A DNA stretch of 64,000 bases. Origin: Bacteroides sp. Its GTDB lineage: Bacteria; Bacteroidota; Bacteroidia; Bacteroidales; Bacteroidaceae. Location of the stretch: assembly GCA_023665805.1 (NCBI GenBank), contig JAMPDJ010000013.1, positions 25,421 to 89,420 of the forward strand, given 5' to 3'. The position numbers and the translations under genes were made by a program. Under the pieces are notes generated by a model. That model was given only the letters and a program-made list of their open reading frames with translations, searched no databases and was not told the origin of the DNA. Positions 63,891 through 64,000 of the stretch are shown piece by piece; position 1 is the stretch's first letter; the number at the start of each line of letters is the position of its first letter.

Positions 63891-64000
63891 TTAAAAACCC
63901 GAATCGGTCATTAGATTTCCAATCCGTTTTGTCTTTATATTCGTTCGTATTGCAACCGTTTTGTCGAAGGCATAGCGAGCTATGGCGAAACCAAACTGGA
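63891..64000 (-). mobile_element. Foldback (MITE-like) element, copy 4, cut by the window end
   Basis: Starts TTAA then AAACCCGAATCGGTCATTAG and continues as the reverse strand of the other copies (CGTATTGCAACCGTTTTGTC, then GCATAGCGAGCTATGGC). Only the first ~110 bp lie in the window. Three other copies are at 9967, 21539 and 53470. Confidence 0.78.

Overview
The window is a chromosomal segment from a member of the Bacteroidota, most likely order Bacteroidales (Bacteroides/Prevotella-type; the genus cannot be fixed by eye). Support: promoters of the TAnnTTTG type and no Shine-Dalgarno signals; lipid A synthesis (lpxB); DUF4369 and SusD-free lipoprotein styles typical of the group; an anaerobic-type Ser sulfatase; class I fumarase; and signal peptides ending in GQ or AQ. 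No rRNA and no CRISPR array were seen. One tRNA (Leu, anticodon TAA) is present.

Region 1 (1-17905) is the accessory highlight. It starts with the end of an HlyD-type adaptor and a complete peptidase-C39 ABC exporter (PCAT). Three genes follow that share one 30-residue double-glycine leader and one 53-nt upstream leader block: 2754 (213 aa, carries a JAMM-like metalloprotease motif set), 11598 (76 aa) and 15187 (114 aa). Interleaved are seven complete copies and one fragment of an unrecognised secreted protein family (family A, about 325-333 aa), two copies of a related family (B), one other small secreted protein and a two-domain glycosyltransferase. I read this as an expanding, recombining export locus. 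The likely reading is a contact or peptide competition system with cargo and many partner or immunity-like proteins, but that function is inference.

Region 2 (18004-27642) is mostly core: surE, lpxB with a DUF389 membrane protein, an AraC regulator, frr-rsgA, trxB. lpxB seems to lack about 15 residues found in relatives, and an outer-membrane-type gene at 26788-27642 is broken by one in-frame TAG.

Region 3 (27795-33912) is AT-richer. It holds a lipoprotein and a three-gene MacA/MacB-like efflux operon (adaptor 32224, permease 29819, ATPase 29136) lying between two imperfect direct repeats, with a tRNA-like relic at the left repeat, a 21-bp hairpin and a GCTT tetranucleotide tract on the right.

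Region 4 (34028-50178) has a Ser-type sulfatase, a double SGNH hydrolase with an M28 peptidase, a SnoaL-like protein, a radical SAM protein, a second AraC regulator, fumarase, an M15 peptidase, an AI-2E family transporter, hflX, a coiled-coil lipoprotein, rsmI and tdk. Region 5 (50187-63794) has a GH16 lipoprotein, tRNA-Leu and a helix-hairpin-helix/barrel protein, carbonic anhydrase, a YifB/ComM ATPase, rbfA, an O-methyltransferase, aroQ, xerD, a large TPR/OmpA-like lipoprotein, a DUF4369-thioredoxin-like lipoprotein and a LolC/E-type permease.

Four copies (one cut by the window end) of a roughly 205-bp foldback element flanked by TTAA are scattered through the window. One copy can be compared with its own unoccupied duplicate, which makes insertion and TTAA duplication directly visible. 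Further short dispersed repeats (CGACAATAGTAT units, GAATTCGCGAAT units, a 40-bp palindromic repeat, an IS3-like end pair) sit between genes.
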